From Gloeomargarita lithophora Alchichica-D10 (GTDB lineage: Bacteria; Cyanobacteriota; Cyanobacteriia; Gloeomargaritales; Gloeomargaritaceae), in contig NZ_CP017675.1 in NCBI RefSeq assembly GCF_001870225.1, forward strand, positions 1-64,000: 64,000 nt of DNA, read 5' to 3'. The notes under the pieces are model-generated. The model ran no database searches and was not told the DNA's origin. It was given only the letters and a program-made list of their open reading frames with translations. Of this stretch, positions 9,748 through 18,361 are shown one piece after another; positions within the stretch are counted from its first letter, which is position 1; each line of letters starts with the position of its first letter. The translations under genes and the position numbers were made by a program.

Positions 9748-10140
9748 ATGCAAACCACCTCCCCCGCTTTGGCCGTGCCATTTACCCTCAACCCGGACTA
9801 TCGGGTGGCATTGGGATTGGCGGGGATGGGTTTGGCGGTAACGGCTTGGTCTTGGCCAACGGGGTTGGGGCTGGGGGCAATGGCGGCGTTTTTGGGCTGG
9901 CAGAGTGCTGTTTTGCGGCTCACGTTTACGGAAACAGCGGTGGTGCTGACCCGCAATGGCGCACCTTTGCGGGAATTTCCCTACCGGGATTGGCAGGATT
10001 GGTATTTGTTTTGGCCGGGTCTGCCGGTGATTTTATTTTTTCGTGAGGTGCATAGCATCCATTTTGTGCCGGTATTGTTTGACCCGCTGGCATTGAGCCG
10101 TTACCTCGCCCACTATTGTCCCCCCACGGAGGCTCGTTGA
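9748..10140 (+). CDS. DUF3119 family protein
   Basis: The 130-residue protein matches the cyanobacterial/plant DUF3119 family: FTLNPDYRVALG, two short hydrophobic stretches (about 20-55), RLTFTETAVVLTRNG, FPYRDWQDWYLFWPGLPVILFFREV and SIHFVPVLFD. The fold suggests a small membrane protein with a PH-like beta domain, but no function is established. Its TGA overlaps the ATG of the DUF3086 gene by one base, implying coupled translation. Confidence 0.85.
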   Translation: MQTTSPALAVPFTLNPDYRVALGLAGMGLAVTAWSWPTGLGLGAMAAFLGWQSAVLRLTFTETAVVLTRNGAPLREFPYRDWQDWYLFWPGLPVILFFREVHSIHFVPVLFDPLALSRYLAHYCPPTEAR

Positions 10141-11141
10141 TGGAACCTGGGGATGTGATGGCTGTGGAAGCGCAGGTGCAACAGTTGCAGGCGGAGATTA
10201 CCCGGTTGCAGGCGGAAAAAGCGGACTGGCAGAACCAAGTTCAGCAGGCGCAAACCCAGTTGCAACAGGTTTTACCCAGTGCCCTGCGGGAATTGGAAGA
10301 GCGTAAGCAAAAATTACAAATCAGCATTGAGCAGTTGGAGCGGCGCCAGGAACGCATTCAAAAGGAAATGCGCTCCACGTTTGCGGGCACGTCCCAGGAT
10401 ATTGCCGTGCGGGTGCAGGGGTTCAAGGATTATTTGCGGGGGGCACTCCAGGATTTGGTGGCGAGTGTGGAAGAATTGCCCCTACTCCCAGCCCCTCCCA
10501 GCGCGCCGGTGGTGGCACCGGAACCCACACCTTCCCTCCGGCCAACGAAAGCGGCTCCCCTGAAATTGGCCGCCGAAACCTATGCCGACCAGGTGGAGGT
10601 GATTGAGGAATGTTTGGAGCAATACCGTAGCCAACCGGACTATTACGGGCCGGCCTGGCAGTTGCGCCGCACCTTTGAACCGGTGCAGGAGGAACGGGTA
10701 CGGCGGTGGTTTTTGGAACAGGGGGGCAGGGGTGCCCTGCGGAGTCTCGGCAGTCGGTTGCAGAATATTCTGGTGACGGCGGCAGTTATTTCTATCCTGC
10801 GGCAACTGTATGACATTGACCTGCGGGTGTTGGTGCTGGCCAATAGCCCAGAACGCTTGGGGGAATGGCGCCGGGGGTTGCAGGATTGTTTGGGGATCAC
10901 CCGGAGTGATTTTGGGGCGGAGGGGGGAATTTTATTGTTTGAAGCCGCCGAAGCCTTGGCACAAAAGGCGGATCGGTTGGAACGGGAGGATTTGGTGCCC
11001 TTGATTGTCATGGATGAGGGGGATGGCACCGTGCCCGTGGGTCTGTTGCAGTTTCCCCTGTGGTTGACGTTTGCGCCTGACCCAAAAAAGATGCGGCAAA
11101 GATTAGCCGAAGACGATGAATTTGATTTCAAATTGTTTTAG
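10140..11141 (+). CDS. DUF3086 domain-containing protein
   Basis: The 333-residue protein starts with a coiled coil (about residues 10-90, rich in Gln, Glu and Leu heptads), has a Pro-rich linker, and then the cyanobacterial DUF3086 domain (from AETYADQVEVIEECLEQY to LQFPLWLTFAPDP). ATG at 10140 overlaps the preceding stop as TGATG; ATG at 10158 is an alternative. Pairing with DUF3119 suggests a shared, still unknown, cellular task. Confidence 0.85.
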   Translation: MEPGDVMAVEAQVQQLQAEITRLQAEKADWQNQVQQAQTQLQQVLPSALRELEERKQKLQISIEQLERRQERIQKEMRSTFAGTSQDIAVRVQGFKDYLRGALQDLVASVEELPLLPAPPSAPVVAPEPTPSLRPTKAAPLKLAAETYADQVEVIEECLEQYRSQPDYYGPAWQLRRTFEPVQEERVRRWFLEQGGRGALRSLGSRLQNILVTAAVISILRQLYDIDLRVLVLANSPERLGEWRRGLQDCLGITRSDFGAEGGILLFEAAEALAQKADRLEREDLVPLIVMDEGDGTVPVGLLQFPLWLTFAPDPKKMRQRLAEDDEFDFKLF

Positions 11142-11150
11142 AAAAATAGT

Positions 11151-11232
11151 AATTCCACGGGATTTGTGAACAGATATTCAAAAGAACCAAGGACAGGGGC
11201 GGCACCCCTGCGACCAATTTTTAGAGGTGTCC
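11151..11232 (-). repeat. Dispersed repeat, short form, between convergent genes
   Basis: Read on the minus strand it begins GGACACCTCTA, continues with GGTCGCAGGGG, a matching C run, TTGGTTCT and AATATCTGTTCACAAA. It is the short (type B) member of the dispersed family and lacks the GCATTCCAGCGAGAT block. It fills most of the space between the DUF3086 and cheW stops. Confidence 0.75.
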
Positions 11233-11269
11233 GAATGGTGCGATTTCGCCTTGAACCGGGCAGAAAAAA

Positions 11270-11767
11270 CTACTCCAGATGCGCCAGTACAGTCTCCGGC
11301 AACAGCAGGGCTAGGGCTTCCCCCCGGCGATAGACCAACCCCTGAAATAATTCCCGATACCGCTGTTGCAACTGCTGGGGCAGGGGAACAACCTGGGGCT
11401 GATCCGCCGTAAATATGCCCTCCAAGGCCGTTACCACCAAGGCCAACCGGCGGTTCCCCGTGGTGACCAAGATAGTAGTCAAAAGTTGCTGTGCTTCTGA
11501 GGCAACCCCGGTCAGGCCGAGAAATGCCCCCAAATCAAGCACCCAGCACAACTGACCCGTGCGATTCACCACCCCCAACAGGGCAGCGGGCACCCCCGGC
11601 AAGGGGCAGACCTCCCCCGGCGGGATTTGCGCCACTTCCCGTACCAGGTCAGCAGGGAGTGCCAACCGGACGTTCTCCCCCACCCGGATGGCAAAGCATT
11701 CCTGGACATCGAAAGCCCCAGGGGTTGCCACCATTGTTTCTGTGTCAATCGCTTTTGCGCCAATCAT
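11270..11767 (-). CDS. CheW-like chemotaxis/phototaxis adaptor
   Basis: The 165-residue protein is a single CheW domain: a beta-rich fold with FAIRVGENVRLALPADLVREV, then LPGVPAALLGVVNRTGQLCWVLDLGAFLGL, the usual receptor/kinase coupling signature. The start at 11767 is chosen because its ATG overlaps the TGA of the upstream muramidase gene (ATGA). CheW couples methyl-accepting receptors to a CheA-type kinase; in cyanobacteria such proteins usually serve type IV pilus phototaxis. No receptor or kinase gene is nearby. Confidence 0.85.
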   Translation of the reverse strand: MIGAKAIDTETMVATPGAFDVQECFAIRVGENVRLALPADLVREVAQIPPGEVCPLPGVPAALLGVVNRTGQLCWVLDLGAFLGLTGVASEAQQLLTTILVTTGNRRLALVVTALEGIFTADQPQVVPLPQQLQQRYRELFQGLVYRRGEALALLLPETVLAHLE

Positions 11768-12372
11768 TTTTGCGCCAACTCTTCCCGCAAAACCTGTTGA
11801 TAAACCCAGGGTAACAGGGGTGTCAACCGATTGGATTCGGCTCCATAACCCAAACTTGTCCAGGTGGTGGATAATTCGCGCAAAACCGGCTCTAATTCCC
11901 CCCGGCGCAGGGTAGTCGCCACATTCAAATCCCAGGCGGTGGGGTCGCTCAGCCACCGATACACCACCTGGTCTTGAAATTCCGGCGCAAAATTAAAGCT
12001 GTACCCCTGGGGATGGTAGCGTTGGGCTTTTTCCTGCCAAGTAGTAGAAAGCAATTGATACCGCCCCGCCGCCGTCGAACACCAACCGGGGCGAATCGGC
12101 ACACATTGGTCGGGATGCTGGCTGAAATTAGCAAGATGCCCGCCCCCATAAATGCGACTGTAGGCACCAGGACCGTAGGCTTCACTCACCGCAATCGTCC
12201 GCATCAATGCCCGCACATAAGGGTCACCCCCCCGCATCACCAAAGGCGGCGAGAGCCAGCGGGTGAGGAACTGGGGTTCCAGCAAAGGCCAACAGCCCAG
12301 CCCCAGTCCCACCAGGAGTGCCGCCCAAAAACCGGTTACCGCTGGCTTGGCTGCGGTGCGTTTGCCCTCCAT
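11764..12372 (-). CDS. Membrane-anchored muramidase (glycoside hydrolase, phage-lysozyme-like)
   Basis: The 202-residue protein has an N-terminal membrane anchor (residues 13-32) followed by a lysozyme-like domain: RTIAVSEAYGPGAYSRIYGG contains the probable catalytic Glu, and STAAGRYQLLSTTW is the typical core of this muramidase group (COG4678-like). It should act on peptidoglycan outside the cytoplasmic membrane. It overlaps cheW by 4 nt, which implies joint expression with a signalling adaptor. Confidence 0.82.
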   Translation of the reverse strand: MEGKRTAAKPAVTGFWAALLVGLGLGCWPLLEPQFLTRWLSPPLVMRGGDPYVRALMRTIAVSEAYGPGAYSRIYGGGHLANFSQHPDQCVPIRPGWCSTAAGRYQLLSTTWQEKAQRYHPQGYSFNFAPEFQDQVVYRWLSDPTAWDLNVATTLRRGELEPVLRELSTTWTSLGYGAESNRLTPLLPWVYQQVLREELAQK

Positions 12373-12457
12373 AAGACCGTTAGTTCATTGACATTACTTT
12401 AACCGTACCACTACTGTACCTGGCTGTCTGGGAAGGAGACAAGTCCCCGCCAATTTC

Positions 12458-12943
12458 CTAGGACATCGCCTGGATCACATAGTCAAAGTAATCGCTGGCC
12501 GCCGACGCATCCTCCGCATCCAACAAGGCCAGGGAAGCGGTTTTGAGACAGCGAATCGCATCCGCCATCCCCACCACCGGCACTCCCAGGGAGTTGTACA
12601 TTTCCCGTACCCCCACCAGGCCAATGTTCTCGATGGGGTCCTTATCCCCGGCGACCACCCCGTAGGAGATCAACCGCAAATACCAGCCATAATCCCGCAG
12701 ACACAAAGCCCGTTGGCGTTGGCCGTAGGCATTGCCGCCGGGGAGGATGTACTCCGGGTGCAACTTCCAGAGTTGTTGAACCGCCTTGTCAATAATCTTC
12801 TTCTCATTTTCCGCCAGGGTGCTGGCGATGCGAACCCGTTGTTCGCCGGTAGCCAAAAAATCCCGGATGGACTGCAATTCCCCGCTGGTCGGGTAGCGCA
12901 GTTCCTCGTCCGCATGCAAAATCACCTGTGCGACTAAAGCCAT
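12458..12943 (-). CDS. apcD: Allophycocyanin alpha-B subunit ApcD
   Basis: ApcD is a phycobilisome core terminal emitter that passes energy preferentially to photosystem I. The 161-residue protein (start 12943, [23 protein letters not shown]) has phycocyanobilin ligand Cys81 in [11 protein letters not shown], plus NAYGQRQ and [13 protein letters not shown]. Length and sequence fit ApcD better than ApcA or ApcF. It is monocistronic, as is common for apcD. Confidence 0.92.
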   Translation of the reverse strand: MALVAQVILHADEELRYPTSGELQSIRDFLATGEQRVRIASTLAENEKKIIDKAVQQLWKLHPEYILPGGNAYGQRQRALCLRDYGWYLRLISYGVVAGDKDPIENIGLVGVREMYNSLGVPVVGMADAIRCLKTASLALLDAEDASAASDYFDYVIQAMS

Positions 12944-13021
12944 ATGCGAAAACCTCGTTAGTACAGCCAAACAAACCCACCTGTTCCACTTTAGGAATTA
13001 ATTGCCCCCTCCGGCAAGGGG

Positions 13022-13474
13022 TCAGGGAATGGTGGCGCCGGGGGCGGGGGTGGGGCTGATTTGGGGAGCGGGTTTTTCCGGGTTTTCTTTGATCACATAC
13101 ACGGACTGCACCTGCTTTTGGGGCACGGGCAGGGCTTCGATTTTGCCCGTATCCAGGGTATAGACCACCACATCCGCCCGCAGGGAATTGTTTTCCTGCT
13201 GGACAAAGACATTCCCCCGCAGGGTGATAATGCGGCGGCGGGTATCGTATTCCGCCATTTCTGACACCGCATCCACCTGGCGGCTGGGATAAACCATCCG
13301 CACATTACCCCGGGCGATAAAAATCCCGGAGCGGGCGTTCCCCTCCTGGGTATCGGAGGTAATGGTCAAGGGGCCTCCCCGGGTGGGGGCAGGGCTGGGT
13401 TGGGCAAATAGGGGCAAAACCGCTGTCGCCGCCACGCCGAGACTCCCCAACACACCAATGACAAATCCTTTCAT
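13022..13474 (-). CDS. LptA/OstA-like periplasmic protein
   Basis: The 150-residue protein has a signal peptide (about residues 1-24, cleavage near FAQP) and an OstA/LptA beta-jellyroll segment (TSDTQEGNARSGIFIARGNVRMVYPS, then YDTRRRIITLRGNVFVQQENNSLRADVVVY). LptA bridges inner and outer membrane in lipopolysaccharide export. A Pro-rich C-terminal tail follows. It is divergent from bioD with only 32 bp between the start codons. Confidence 0.85.
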   Translation of the reverse strand: MKGFVIGVLGSLGVAATAVLPLFAQPSPAPTRGGPLTITSDTQEGNARSGIFIARGNVRMVYPSRQVDAVSEMAEYDTRRRIITLRGNVFVQQENNSLRADVVVYTLDTGKIEALPVPQKQVQSVYVIKENPEKPAPQISPTPAPGATIP

Positions 13475-13506
13475 AATGGTTACTGCAACACTACTGCCTA
13501 TAATAA

Positions 13507-14208
13507 ATGACGCTTTCCCCCTTGGGTCAGTGCCTATTCATCAGTGCCAGTGATACGTCTGCGGGCAAAACCGTGGTCACGGCGGCCTTGGCTCTCCTGA
13601 TGGGGAAGGTGGGGGTAATGAAACTGGTGCAGGCGGGGGCGGGCGACCGGGAGTATTACCAGCAGGTATTGGCTTTGGATCAAACTCCCGCAGAACTCAA
13701 TCCCCTGTATTTTTCCGCCCCCTTGGCTCCCCCCTTGGCGGCTCAGCGGGAAGGGCGCACGGTTGACCTGGCGCAGGCGTGGCAAAATCTCACCCAACTA
13801 CGGCAGAGATATACCCAGGTGTTGATTGAGGGGGCGGGGGGGCTGGGTTCGCCGGTCACCTGGGAGTGGACAACGGCGGATGTGTGTGCCCAGTGGCGAT
13901 TAGCGACGGTGGTGGTGATTCCCGTACGGTTGGGGGCGATTGGGCAGGCGGTGGCACAGGTGGCTCTCGCCCGGCAGGTGGGGGTGCTCCTGCGGGGGTT
14001 GATATTAAATGAACCGCAACCCTTGACCCCAGAGCAACGGCAGGACTGGGCACCGGTGGGGTTGATCCAACAACTGACGGGGGTGCCGGTCTTGGCCCAA
14101 TTTCCCCACGTTACCAATATCACCGACCCGGAGTGCCTCAAACAGGCCGCCCAAGCGGGGGAGTTGTCCCGATGCTGGCCGCAGGTTCTGTCCGGGACGG
14201 CGAGGTAA
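13507..14208 (+). CDS. bioD: ATP-dependent dethiobiotin synthetase
   Basis: BioD closes the ureido ring of dethiobiotin from 7,8-diaminopelargonate, CO2 and ATP. The 233-residue protein has the P-loop variant ISASDTSAGKT (residues 12-22), the VLIEGAGGLGSPV motif, and the VVIPVRLGAIGQ stretch of the family. No other bio gene is adjacent, as is usual in cyanobacteria. A TATAAT sits directly before the ATG, too close to serve that start. Confidence 0.88.
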   Translation: MTLSPLGQCLFISASDTSAGKTVVTAALALLMGKVGVMKLVQAGAGDREYYQQVLALDQTPAELNPLYFSAPLAPPLAAQREGRTVDLAQAWQNLTQLRQRYTQVLIEGAGGLGSPVTWEWTTADVCAQWRLATVVVIPVRLGAIGQAVAQVALARQVGVLLRGLILNEPQPLTPEQRQDWAPVGLIQQLTGVPVLAQFPHVTNITDPECLKQAAQAGELSRCWPQVLSGTAR

Positions 14209-14281
14209 AAATGGCGATTAGGGTTACAGCCCCGCAGATAATGTGGTTAAATCGGAAGTGAATGCCAAACCGTAGGGCGTT

Positions 14282-14806
14282 ATGACTAGGAAAGTTTTGG
14301 TGATTGATGACAGCCGCGTGATTCGGATGCGGGTCAAGGACATGATGCCCCAGGAAGGTTTGGAACTGCTGGAAGCCCGGGATGGGGTGGAGGGCATGAA
14401 AATGATCCGCCAACATCAGCCAAATTTAATTTTGTTGGATTTTATCCTCCCCAGAAAGGGGGGGTGGGACATTTTTCAAGAGATTCAACAGGATGCCCAC
14501 CTGCATACGACTGCCTTGGTGGTGATGTCGGGACGCAAAGAAGAAGTGGTCGAAAAAATCCCGGAACCCTTTGCTTATTTCGCCTTTGTTTCTAAGCCCT
14601 TTGAAAAGGCCGAATTGTTTGAAGCCATCCGGTTAGCCACCCGGTTTGCCGGTGAGCGGCTCAAACGCCAACAGGTTGCCCCCACCCCCACACCCGTCAG
14701 TGCCGATGTTGAAGCACGGGTGCAGGCATTGGAAGCCCAGGTTGCCCAACTGCGGGGGGAATTGCAATCTTTGCGTACCTGGATTCAAGAACGGTTGGGC
14801 GGTTAA
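14282..14806 (+). CDS. Response regulator (CheY-like receiver with C-terminal coiled coil)
   Basis: The 174-residue protein has a full receiver domain (1-125): acidic pair Asp9/Asp10, phospho-acceptor Asp53 in LILLDFILPRKGG, Ser83 and Lys105 in VSKPF. A Pro/Thr linker and a coiled coil (about 140-172) follow instead of a DNA-binding domain. Such stand-alone regulators in cyanobacteria often act in type IV pilus motility. The cognate kinase is not in the window. Confidence 0.88.
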   Translation: MTRKVLVIDDSRVIRMRVKDMMPQEGLELLEARDGVEGMKMIRQHQPNLILLDFILPRKGGWDIFQEIQQDAHLHTTALVVMSGRKEEVVEKIPEPFAYFAFVSKPFEKAELFEAIRLATRFAGERLKRQQVAPTPTPVSADVEARVQALEAQVAQLRGELQSLRTWIQERLGG

Positions 14807-14843
14807 TAGCTCAGCGATAGGAATAGAATATGGAGAAACCACA

Positions 14844-15107
14844 ATGCAAGCTGAATTACCGCCCGATGACTTCCAGAATCAAGTGCTAACTGAACTGCGG
14901 AATATCAATACCCGGTTAGACAAGTTAGAGACGGACATCAGAGAGACAATAAAGCGGGTGGATAAGTGGGAACTGCAATTTTTGCAACTGTCACGGGATA
15001 ATTTAGCCATCAGTCGCACCATTATCATTGCCGCCGGTGCCGCCGTTATTTTTGCACCCTTGATCAAAGAAATTGCCCCCGCCGTTGCGTCACTCATCAA
15101 GCCCTGA
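14844..15107 (+). CDS. Small coiled-coil protein with C-terminal membrane anchor (family copy 1)
   Basis: The 87-residue protein has an acidic N-terminus, a coiled coil (NINTRLDKLETDIRETIKRV, about 18-50) and one hydrophobic segment near the C-terminus (TIIIAAGAAVIFAPLIKEIAP), giving a tail-anchored layout. GGAG lies 8 nt before the ATG. A nearly identical copy is at 19336-19599. Related small genes surround the adhesin gene. No function is known to me. Confidence 0.8.
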   Translation: MQAELPPDDFQNQVLTELRNINTRLDKLETDIRETIKRVDKWELQFLQLSRDNLAISRTIIIAAGAAVIFAPLIKEIAPAVASLIKP

Positions 15108-15116
15108 TCTCATTTT

Positions 15117-15175
15117 TCTTGCGGTAGTGCCCCCGTACCTGGTTCTCCAGAATATTTGTTCGCCAAATGGGTGAG
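15117..15175 (+). repeat. Degenerate short copy of the dispersed repeat
   Basis: TGCGGTAGTGCCCCCGTACC, then TGGTTCTCCAGAATATTTGT and CGCCAAATGG, parallel the 61321-61455 copy. The G run of the hairpin is lost. It lies between the first small coiled-coil gene and the adhesin. Confidence 0.45.
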
Positions 15176-15252
15176 ACGGCAATCGCCATGATTGACAGGG
15201 CAGAAAGTTCTTGCTAGTTTCAGGTTAGAGTGTTCTTGAGTATCTGTAATTT

Positions 15253-15384
15253 ATGCGTCATTTTTTAAGCCGTATATTACTGGTTATAGCAGTATTTGTT
15301 GCGCCTAGAGCCGCTGTAGCCAATCCCATCGTCCCGAACGGTCTGGGTACGCAGGTGACGGTGAATGAATGGTCAGCAGTTTGA
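15253..15384 (+). pseudogene. Detached signal-peptide portion of the adhesin gene
   Basis: This 43-codon frame encodes a signal peptide (MRHFLSRILLVIAVFVAPRA, cleavage near AVAN) followed by NPIVPNGLGTQVTVN, which is the expected N-terminus of a two-partner-secretion adhesin. It then meets a direct 4-bp duplication (GAATGAAT at 15363-15370), shifts frame, and stops at 15384. Deleting 4 bp joins TQVTVN directly to GQQFDITGGT in the next frame. Confidence 0.8.
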
Positions 15385-18304
15385 CATCACAGGCGGCACG
15401 AGGGCGGGGGCGAATCTATTTCACAGTTTTGCCAAGTTTGGGTTGAGTCAGGCGCAGATTGCTCATTTTTTGTCTAATCCAGCAGTACGCAATATCCTGG
15501 CACGGGTGACGGGTGGCGATGCGTCAGTGATTAATGGGTTGATCAAAGTCACGGGCGGCAATAGCAATTTGTACCTGATGAATCCGGCGGGGATTGTGTT
15601 TGGGCCAAATGCGTCCTTGAATGTCCCAGCGGCGTTCCATGCCACCACAGCCAATGCGATTAAAATTGGGGATGGTTATTTTGGGATGAATACCACAGCG
15701 GCGGAACTGGCTGTATTGACCGCTGAACCCAATGGCTATGCCTTTAGTAGCTTGAATCAAAACCTAAATCCGGGGACACCAACTGGGGTGATTGTCAACC
15801 AAGGGAATTTAAGTGTGAATGGGGGGCAAACGATTGTTTTAGCCGGGAATCAGGTGATTAATACGGGCACGATTCAAAGCCCAAATGGAACGGTAATCAT
15901 TGCCGCTACTGCCGATGGAAAATATGTGAATGTGTCCCAATCAGGAAGTATTTTAAGTTTGGATTTGCCGGTGGCGGTGAATCAGAATCTTGCAGTGCAG
16001 AATTTACGTCCGGTTTTACCCAATGATATACCCCAACTGTTGACAGGGACGGCCTATGTGAGTGGCACGGTGACGACCGCCTCTGAAATTAAAAACCCCG
16101 ATTCTTTAATCAATATCACGGGTGAGCGGGTGATTTTGGATAGGGCGAATTTGGATAATCTGGGCACGGATGGGTTGATCCAAATCCGGGTAGCACCGGG
16201 GATAGCCAATGAAGGTTATGTGTTTTTAGACCGGGTACGCAACTATGAACAACTGGTGAATGCTCTAGCACCGGGAAGTGAATTGTATTTAATTAATCGC
16301 AGTGATTCTGGGGTAGAAAAAGTCAATCAAGTGATTGCCAAAAATGGAGCGGTACAACGGATTGATATTGTGGGGGATGGGAATGCGGGACAAATCTGGT
16401 TTGGCCGGGATTTTATCACGGTAGATACCTTGCCCCAGTATGAAGCACAAATCGCCCAATGGGGTCAGGGATTGACGGGAAATCGGGAGATTTATCTGTA
16501 TGCCTGTAATCTAGCCGCCAGTATTGCGGGGAAAGAATTGGTGGGGGAGATTAGCAGTTTAACGAATAGTACGGTGGCGGCCTCAACGGACATCACGGGC
16601 AGTAGCCAGTACGGTGGAAATTGGCAGTTTGAGTACAGCACGGGGAATGTGGCGGGTCAGATTGTGTTTGATGCCCAAGCGGTGCAAAATGCCGATGTGA
16701 AGTTGGCTACTTTTACCGTATTGAATACTAATGATGCTGGGGCTGATTCACTGAGGCAGGCGGTTATTGGTGCTAATGCGTTAGTGGGTGCGGATGAGAT
16801 TAAGTTTGCGCCGGGGACTAATGGCACTCCTATCATTTTAACCACTGGTGGACTATTAGTTAATGACGCAGCCGGTCTGACCATCACGGGCAATGGACAA
16901 ACTAACACGATTATTGATGGCAATAAAGCCAGTGGGGTGTTTAATGTAACAGCAGGGGACATCACCTTTGATGGTGTAACGATTAGAAATGGTAACGCCC
17001 CTGGCAATGGCGGGGGGATTAATAATGCTCTTGGCAATGTCACCCTCACCAACGCCACCGTGTCCAATAATACGGCAGGTATGACTGGTGGAGGTATTTT
17101 TGCTGGTGGCACTGGTGGCACTGTCACCCTCACCAACTCCACAGTTTCAGATAATACGGCTAACAAAGAAGGCGGGGGGATTAGGGCTAATGGCACTGTC
17201 ACCCTCACCGACTCAATCGTGTCAGGAAATACAGCAAATGGCTCTGGCGGGGGGATTAAAGCTACCACTGTCACCCTCACCGACTCAATCGTGTCAGGAA
17301 ATACAGCAAATGGCTCTGGCGGGGGGATTAATAGTGGCATTGTCACCCTCACCAATTCCACTGTGTCGGAGAATACGGTTACTGTTGGCAATGGCGGGGG
17401 GATTAGGGCTAATGGCACTGTCACCCTTACCAACTCCACCGTGTCGGGCAATGTGGTAACCACACGCAATGGCGGGGGGATTAATGCTGGTGGCACTGTC
17501 ACCCTTACCAACTCCACAGTTTCAGATAATACGGCTAACAAAGAAGGCGGGGGGATTAGGGCTAATGGCACTGTCACCCTCACCAACTCTACTGTGTCGG
17601 GGAATACGGCTGGTACTAAAGGCGGGGGGATTTTGACTTTTAGCACGGGCGGCACGATTCGCAATAGCACGATTGCTTTCAATACTGCCGACAATAGCGG
17701 TGGGATATTTAGAAACGGTGGCACGATCGACATCGGTAACAGCATCGTTGCCCAAAATACTGCTACGACGACCTCGCCCGATATTGGAAGTAGCACAGTT
17801 GGCACGGGCTACATTAACGCTGGCAATAACTTAATTGGCATCAATACCGGTTTTGAGGGTACTTTTGCCACTGGTACGCTGGTTGGCACTGCTGGCAGTC
17901 CTGTCGATCCATTACTTGGTGCTTTGGCAAATAATGGCGGTGCGACCTTGACTCATGCCCTTTTAACAGGTAGTCCTGCCATCAATGCGGGTAATAATGC
18001 AATTACTACGGTTACTACGGATCAAAGAGGGGTGGGTTTCCCTAGGATTTCTGGGGGCACAGTGGATATTGGGGCATTTGAGGTGCAGATGCCATCCCCT
18101 CCAGTTACACCGCCTATATCGGCACCCTTTGTTCCTGTCGAAATCCTATCCTTCTCCAATCTACTCAATATCATCCTGCGCGGGCCTGAGGATTTGATTT
18201 TTAGTCAATTTTTCTCCTGTTCTCCTCAAGAAGCTGAAGCCTTCGCTCAATGCTTGGATAATGCCACCTTTACCATCGGGGAAATGATACTGCAAATTGA
18301 ATAA
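15365..18304 (+). CDS. Filamentous-haemagglutinin-type (TPS) adhesin with DUF4347 and beta-helix repeats, frameshifted from its signal peptide
   Basis: The 979-residue frame starts inside the TPS secretion domain (GQQFDITGGT, NLFHSF, NPAGIVFGPNA; to about residue 110). A beta-helical stretch follows, then a DUF4347 domain (about 300-430; VQRIDIVGDGN, IYLYACNLA), then a right-handed beta-helix of imperfect repeats around TVTLTNSTVSGNTA and GGGI (about 550-760), and a short C-terminal domain with FFSCSPQEAEAFAQCL. Such proteins pass the outer membrane through a TpsB pore; none is in the window. Without the signal peptide encoded at 15253-15384 this product cannot be exported, so the allele is off, decayed or mis-sequenced. 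Confidence 0.85.
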   Translation: MNGQQFDITGGTRAGANLFHSFAKFGLSQAQIAHFLSNPAVRNILARVTGGDASVINGLIKVTGGNSNLYLMNPAGIVFGPNASLNVPAAFHATTANAIKIGDGYFGMNTTAAELAVLTAEPNGYAFSSLNQNLNPGTPTGVIVNQGNLSVNGGQTIVLAGNQVINTGTIQSPNGTVIIAATADGKYVNVSQSGSILSLDLPVAVNQNLAVQNLRPVLPNDIPQLLTGTAYVSGTVTTASEIKNPDSLINITGERVILDRANLDNLGTDGLIQIRVAPGIANEGYVFLDRVRNYEQLVNALAPGSELYLINRSDSGVEKVNQVIAKNGAVQRIDIVGDGNAGQIWFGRDFITVDTLPQYEAQIAQWGQGLTGNREIYLYACNLAASIAGKELVGEISSLTNSTVAASTDITGSSQYGGNWQFEYSTGNVAGQIVFDAQAVQNADVKLATFTVLNTNDAGADSLRQAVIGANALVGADEIKFAPGTNGTPIILTTGGLLVNDAAGLTITGNGQTNTIIDGNKASGVFNVTAGDITFDGVTIRNGNAPGNGGGINNALGNVTLTNATVSNNTAGMTGGGIFAGGTGGTVTLTNSTVSDNTANKEGGGIRANGTVTLTDSIVSGNTANGSGGGIKATTVTLTDSIVSGNTANGSGGGINSGIVTLTNSTVSENTVTVGNGGGIRANGTVTLTNSTVSGNVVTTRNGGGINAGGTVTLTNSTVSDNTANKEGGGIRANGTVTLTNSTVSGNTAGTKGGGILTFSTGGTIRNSTIAFNTADNSGGIFRNGGTIDIGNSIVAQNTATTTSPDIGSSTVGTGYINAGNNLIGINTGFEGTFATGTLVGTAGSPVDPLLGALANNGGATLTHALLTGSPAINAGNNAITTVTTDQRGVGFPRISGGTVDIGAFEVQMPSPPVTPPISAPFVPVEILSFSNLLNIILRGPEDLIFSQFFSCSPQEAEAFAQCLDNATFTIGEMILQIE
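17095..17635 (+). repeat. Tandem near-identical coding repeats (beta-helix rungs)
   Basis: About eight units of roughly 60-70 bp contain ACTGTCACCCTCACCAACTC and GGCGGGGGGATTA variants. Two adjacent units near 17196-17325 are almost identical at DNA level, as are segments at 17140-17200 and 17515-17575. This suggests recent expansion by unequal recombination or slippage. It is not a CRISPR array: units are coding, in frame and without unrelated spacers. Confidence 0.75.
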
Positions 18305-18361
18305 CCCAAACCTCATTTGCAGGTGGGGGGATACACTAAAGATAGAAACGGAGTACCCGCC

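Noticed and set aside
13498-13506. TATAAT immediately upstream of the bioD ATG as a promoter
   Set aside because: The transcript would start inside the coding region, and no suitable downstream start codon precedes the P-loop.
17095-17635. Regular repeats that could suggest a CRISPR array
   Set aside because: The repeats are coding, in frame and variable in length, there are no unique spacers, and no cas gene is near.
16657-17805. 382-codon frame on the minus strand, rich in Pro, Val and Leu
   Set aside because: It is antisense to the adhesin beta-helix repeats; its repetitiveness (LIPPP-like units) mirrors the coding repeats of the plus strand.
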